This document shows positions 3,496 to 6,564 of a DNA stretch of 6,564 bases, piece after piece. This DNA comes from UBA6921 sp031363085 (lineage in GTDB: Bacteria > Pseudomonadota > Gammaproteobacteria > SG8-11): positions 1-6,564 of the forward strand of contig JANLTU010000207.1 in NCBI GenBank assembly GCA_031363085.1, read 5' to 3'. A program made the position numbers and the translations under genes. Position 1 is the first letter of the stretch. Each line of letters starts with the position of its first letter. The notes under the pieces are model-generated. The model had not been told where the DNA came from. It was given only the letters and a program-made list of their open reading frames with translations, and searched no databases.

Positions 3496-6400
3496 ATGCG
3501 CTTACACAAAATCAAACTCGCCGGTTTTAAGTCGTTCGTCGATCCCACCACGCTCACCTTGCCCAGCAACTTGGTCGGCATTGTCGGCCCGAACGGCTGC
3601 GGCAAGTCCAACGTGATTGATGCGGTGCGTTGGGTGATGGGCGAAAGCTCGGCCAAACATTTGCGCGGCGAGTCAATGGCGGATGTGATTTTCAACGGCT
3701 CATCGGCGCGCAAGCCGGTCGGGCAGGCGGCGATTGAACTGTTGTTCGACAACAGCGACGGCAGCCTCGGCGGTCAGTACGCGCAATACACGGAAATCGC
3801 CGTGAAACGCCAAGTGTCACGTGATGGCACCTCGAACTATTACCTGAACGGTAGCAAGTGCCGGCGCAAAGACATCACCGACGTGTTTCTAGGCACTGGC
3901 CTGGGGCCGCGCAGTTACGCCATCATCGAGCAGGGCATGATCTCGCGTCTGATCGAAGCGCGACCCGAAGACCTGCGCATGTTCATCGAAGAAGCTGCCG
4001 GCATTTCAAAATACAAAGAGCGGCGGCGCGAAGCGGAAAGCCGCATCAAAAACACGCACGAAAATCTGGATCGTCTCAACGATTTGCGCGTGGAGCTGGA
4101 AAAGCAACTGGGCCATTTGCAGCGTCAGGCCAAGACGGCCGAGCGTTACAAAGAATTGAAAGACGAAGAGCGCACCGTCAAAGCGCAGTTGCAGGCGTTG
4201 CGCTGGCAAGCCTTGGACGGCCAGCATCTGGAGCACGAGCGTGCCATCCAGGAAAAGAGCACCGATTACGAAAAGACCGTGGCGCAGTTGCGTAACTGCG
4301 AAGCGGAGCTTGAAAAACTACGCGATGCGCAAATCGAATCGACCGATCAGTTCAACACCGTGCAGGGACGGTTTTACGGCGTGGGCGCCGACATCGCGCG
4401 CGTTGAGCAAAACATTCAGCACATCAAGGATCGCCGTGCACAACAGCAGCAGGACTTGACACAAGCCGAACGCGAGCTGGCGCAGGCGCAAGCGCACCTG
4501 GACATGGATCAGCAGCAGATCGCCGATCATGAAACTTTTCTGACGCAACACGAACCGCAGTTGGGCGCGGCACTGTCCGCCGAAGGCGCATCGAGCGCGG
4601 CATTGGCACAACTCGAACGCACCATGCACGACTGGCAGGCGACCTGGGACGAGTTCAATCGTGAGTCCGCCGACGTCGGCAAAATTGCCGAAGTCGAGCG
4701 CACCCACATCAAGCACGCCGAAGATCATTTGGTGCAACTGACGCAGCGCAAGCAGCGCTTGCACGAGGAGCAAGGACAGTTGAATCCGGCGGTGCAGGAA
4801 CAGCGCGCGGCGGAGTTAAACACGCAGTGTGCGCAACTCGAACAGCAGGGCGCCGAGCAGCAGGCGATGTTGCAAATGCAGCTTGCGCAAATTTCCGAAC
4901 AGCGCGAGCACAATCATCGCCATACCACCGAGCTGGATCACGCCCGCAGCCGCCTGCAAACGGTGCGCGGCCGGCATGCCTCGCTGGAAGCTTTGCAACA
5001 AGCGGCGCTGGGCAAGAAACACGGCGTGGTCACCGACTGGCTGGCACGGCGCGGGTTGCAAAACGCGATGCGTCTGGCGCAAGGCGTGGAAGTGCCGGCG
5101 GGTTGGGAGCGCGCGCTTGAAACCGTGCTGGGTTTTTATCTGGAAGCAGTGTGTGTGGACGGGCTGGATCCGTTCGCGGCGCAGCTCGCCGAACTAACCA
5201 AAGGCTCCGTTGCTTTCTTCGACACACAGGCGCTGATGCCCCGCACGCAGGCGCCGCACGAGGCGGACGCAATGGCGCAAGCGGCATTGACGCCGTTGCT
5301 CGGACTGGTGCAGGCACCGTGGCGCATGGATTCGTTGCTGGCCGGAATTTACGTTGCCGAAGGCTTGCACGATGCGCTGGGTTTGCGCGCCCATCTGCAC
5401 GCGCATGAATCGGTCGTGACCCGCGACGGCATCTGGCTGGGTAATAGTTGGTTGCGCGTGGCGCGCGACGCGGACGAAAAAGCCGGCGTGTTGCAGCGCG
5501 AACATGAATTAAAAGAACTGAGTGCCGAACACCTGCAGCTCGCACAGCACGAGGTCATCTTACGCGAGGCGTTGGATCAGGGCCGGCAACGCTTGCACGA
5601 GTTGGAGCAGGGCCGTGAAACGCTGCAAGCACAAGCGAACCAGAGCAATCGCCGCCGTGCCGACGTGATGTCGGAGCTCAGCGGCCTGCAGGCGCGTCTC
5701 GACCAGATGCGCACGCGTTACACGCGCATCGACGAGGACTTGCACGACGTGTTGCAGCGTATTGCGCAGGGCGAGCAAGAGTTGATGAGCGCGCGACAAC
5801 GTCTGGAAGCCGTGGTCGAGCGTATGCAAATCGCGACCGCACGCGGCACAGAGCTCACCCAGCAGCGCGAGCAACTACGTCAACACCTGGATCAGGCGCG
5901 CACGCAAGCGCGCAGTGAGCGCGAGGCTGCGCAGGAATTGCGGCTCAAAGTGCAAGCGGCGCGCACTGCGTTGACCTCGGCACGCCAGAGCCTGTTACGC
6001 ATTGAAGTGCAACTCACGCAACTGACAGCGCGACGCGGTGAACTGCACACGCAGCTCACCGACGGCGATGCGCCGTTGCTGCAACTGCGCGCCGAGCTGG
6101 AACAGTCGCTGGCGCAGCGCATCGTGGTGGAGGCGGAACTGAATGCGGCGCGGCGCGCGGTCGAAGACATCGACCACGCGCTGCGCGAGCTCAGCGCGCA
6201 ACGCCAGCGCGCCGAGCAGCAGTCGCAAGCGATCCGGGCCGAGCTTGACAATGCGCGCATGAGTTCGCAGGAATTGCGCGTGCGCCGCCAGACCATCGAA
6301 GAGAGTTTGGCCGAGAGCGGGTTCACCACGGCGGTGCTGTTCGAGACCATGCCGCAAGAAGCGGGTATTGACGCCTGGCATGAGCGTGCCGAAAAACTGC

Positions 6401-6564
6401 ACGCGCAGATCCAGCGGCTGGGCCCGATCAATCTGGCGGCCATCGACGAGTTCAAGGAACATTCCGAGCGCAAAACCTACCTCGACGCGCAGCACGCCGA
6501 TCTGACCGAAGCGTTGGCCACGCTGGAAAACGCCATCCGCAAAATCGACCGCGAGACGCGCGAG
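3496..6564 (+). CDS. smc: Chromosome segregation protein SMC (3' end outside window)
   Basis: The frame runs from ATG 3496 to the window end without a stop, giving 1023 residues of a protein usually near 1170. SMC dimers with ScpA/ScpB form the bacterial condensin that organises and segregates the chromosome. The N-terminal head begins MRLHKIKLAGFKSF and carries Walker A GPNGCGKS (31-38), an LRGESMADVIFNG segment (56-68) and the Q-loop region YAIIEQGMIS (141-150), then FIEEAAGISKYKERR. A Gln/Glu/Arg-rich coiled coil covers about 176-490. The hinge covers about 506-655 (KHGVVTDWL through WLGNSWLRV). The returning coiled coil follows from about 660, with the conserved LGPINLAAIDEF at about 975-986. 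The ABC signature, Walker B and D-loop are beyond the window. The start is fixed by the canonical N-terminus; the ribosome-binding site (AGG 3489-3491) is weak and close. Presence of SMC indicates a lineage without MukBEF. Confidence 0.97.
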   Translation, partial: MRLHKIKLAGFKSFVDPTTLTLPSNLVGIVGPNGCGKSNVIDAVRWVMGESSAKHLRGESMADVIFNGSSARKPVGQAAIELLFDNSDGSLGGQYAQYTEIAVKRQVSRDGTSNYYLNGSKCRRKDITDVFLGTGLGPRSYAIIEQGMISRLIEARPEDLRMFIEEAAGISKYKERRREAESRIKNTHENLDRLNDLRVELEKQLGHLQRQAKTAERYKELKDEERTVKAQLQALRWQALDGQHLEHERAIQEKSTDYEKTVAQLRNCEAELEKLRDAQIESTDQFNTVQGRFYGVGADIARVEQNIQHIKDRRAQQQQDLTQAERELAQAQAHLDMDQQQIADHETFLTQHEPQLGAALSAEGASSAALAQLERTMHDWQATWDEFNRESADVGKIAEVERTHIKHAEDHLVQLTQRKQRLHEEQGQLNPAVQEQRAAELNTQCAQLEQQGAEQQAMLQMQLAQISEQREHNHRHTTELDHARSRLQTVRGRHASLEALQQAALGKKHGVVTDWLARRGLQNAMRLAQGVEVPAGWERALETVLGFYLEAVCVDGLDPFAAQLAELTKGSVAFFDTQALMPRTQAPHEADAMAQAALTPLLGLVQAPWRMDSLLAGIYVAEGLHDALGLRAHLHAHESVVTRDGIWLGNSWLRVARDADEKAGVLQREHELKELSAEHLQLAQHEVILREALDQGRQRLHELEQGRETLQAQANQSNRRRADVMSELSGLQARLDQMRTRYTRIDEDLHDVLQRIAQGEQELMSARQRLEAVVERMQIATARGTELTQQREQLRQHLDQARTQARSEREAAQELRLKVQAARTALTSARQSLLRIEVQLTQLTARRGELHTQLTDGDAPLLQLRAELEQSLAQRIVVEAELNAARRAVEDIDHALRELSAQRQRAEQQSQAIRAELDNARMSSQELRVRRQTIEESLAESGFTTAVLFETMPQEAGIDAWHERAEKLHAQIQRLGPINLAAIDEFKEHSERKTYLDAQHADLTEALATLENAIRKIDRETRE

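Noticed and set aside
5892..6495. Long minus-strand open frames opposite smc (also 4318-4773, 5030-5545 and others)
   Set aside because: They lie opposite a continuous, well-conserved smc frame and have compositions (Ser/Cys/Arg- or Leu/Gln/His-rich) expected of antisense frames in GC-rich DNA.
1..6564. CRISPR arrays, tRNA or rRNA genes, toxin-antitoxin or defence systems
   Set aside because: No regularly spaced repeats, no cloverleaf or rRNA-like sequence, and no gene with a recognisable defence or toxin domain; the SMC here is the housekeeping condensin, not a Wadjet/MukB-like defence protein.

Overview
The window looks like an ordinary chromosomal segment of a beta- or gammaproteobacterium with moderately high GC content. 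The clues are a gcvR-like/bcp pair in the order seen in gammaproteobacteria such as E. coli, a short unimodular QueF, a true SMC protein (not MukB), a LysR regulator of the CysL/CbbR type, and Shine-Dalgarno-led, tightly packed genes. I cannot place it to genus from sequence alone.

Layout. (1) Bases 1-914, plus strand: the 3' part of a LysR-type regulator gene, followed after 2 nt by a small gene of unknown function. That small gene contains a perfect 10-bp GC-rich hairpin followed by TTTTT, which looks exactly like an intrinsic terminator inside a reading frame. (2) Bases 917-1936, minus strand, convergent to the first block with only 2 nt between stop codons: a GcvR-like double-ACT-domain regulator followed by a Bcp/PrxQ peroxiredoxin, probably one operon. 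(3) Bases 1937-2536: about 600 bp with no intact gene. It carries the scar of an IS transposase (DUF772 type) that has lost an internal segment, its frame and its C-terminal part, plus short repeats and an 8-bp perfect hairpin. (4) Bases 2537-3402, minus strand: queF (queuosine biosynthesis), whose stop overlaps a possible GTG start of a small membrane methyltransferase-family gene. (5) Bases 3403-3495: a 93-bp divergent spacer. (6) Bases 3496-6564, plus strand: smc, open to the window end. It has 1023 codons and includes the Walker A head, first coiled coil, hinge and most of the second coiled coil. The C-terminal signature and Walker B half lies outside.

The genes are mostly housekeeping functions (chromosome condensation, tRNA modification, peroxide detoxification, amino-acid-linked regulation) and do not form one pathway. 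I see no undescribed multi-gene system here. The points most worth a second look are the terminator-like hairpin inside the unknown gene, the IS scar directly upstream of gcvR-bcp, the queF/methyltransferase overlap, and the non-standard cysteine layout of the peroxiredoxin.
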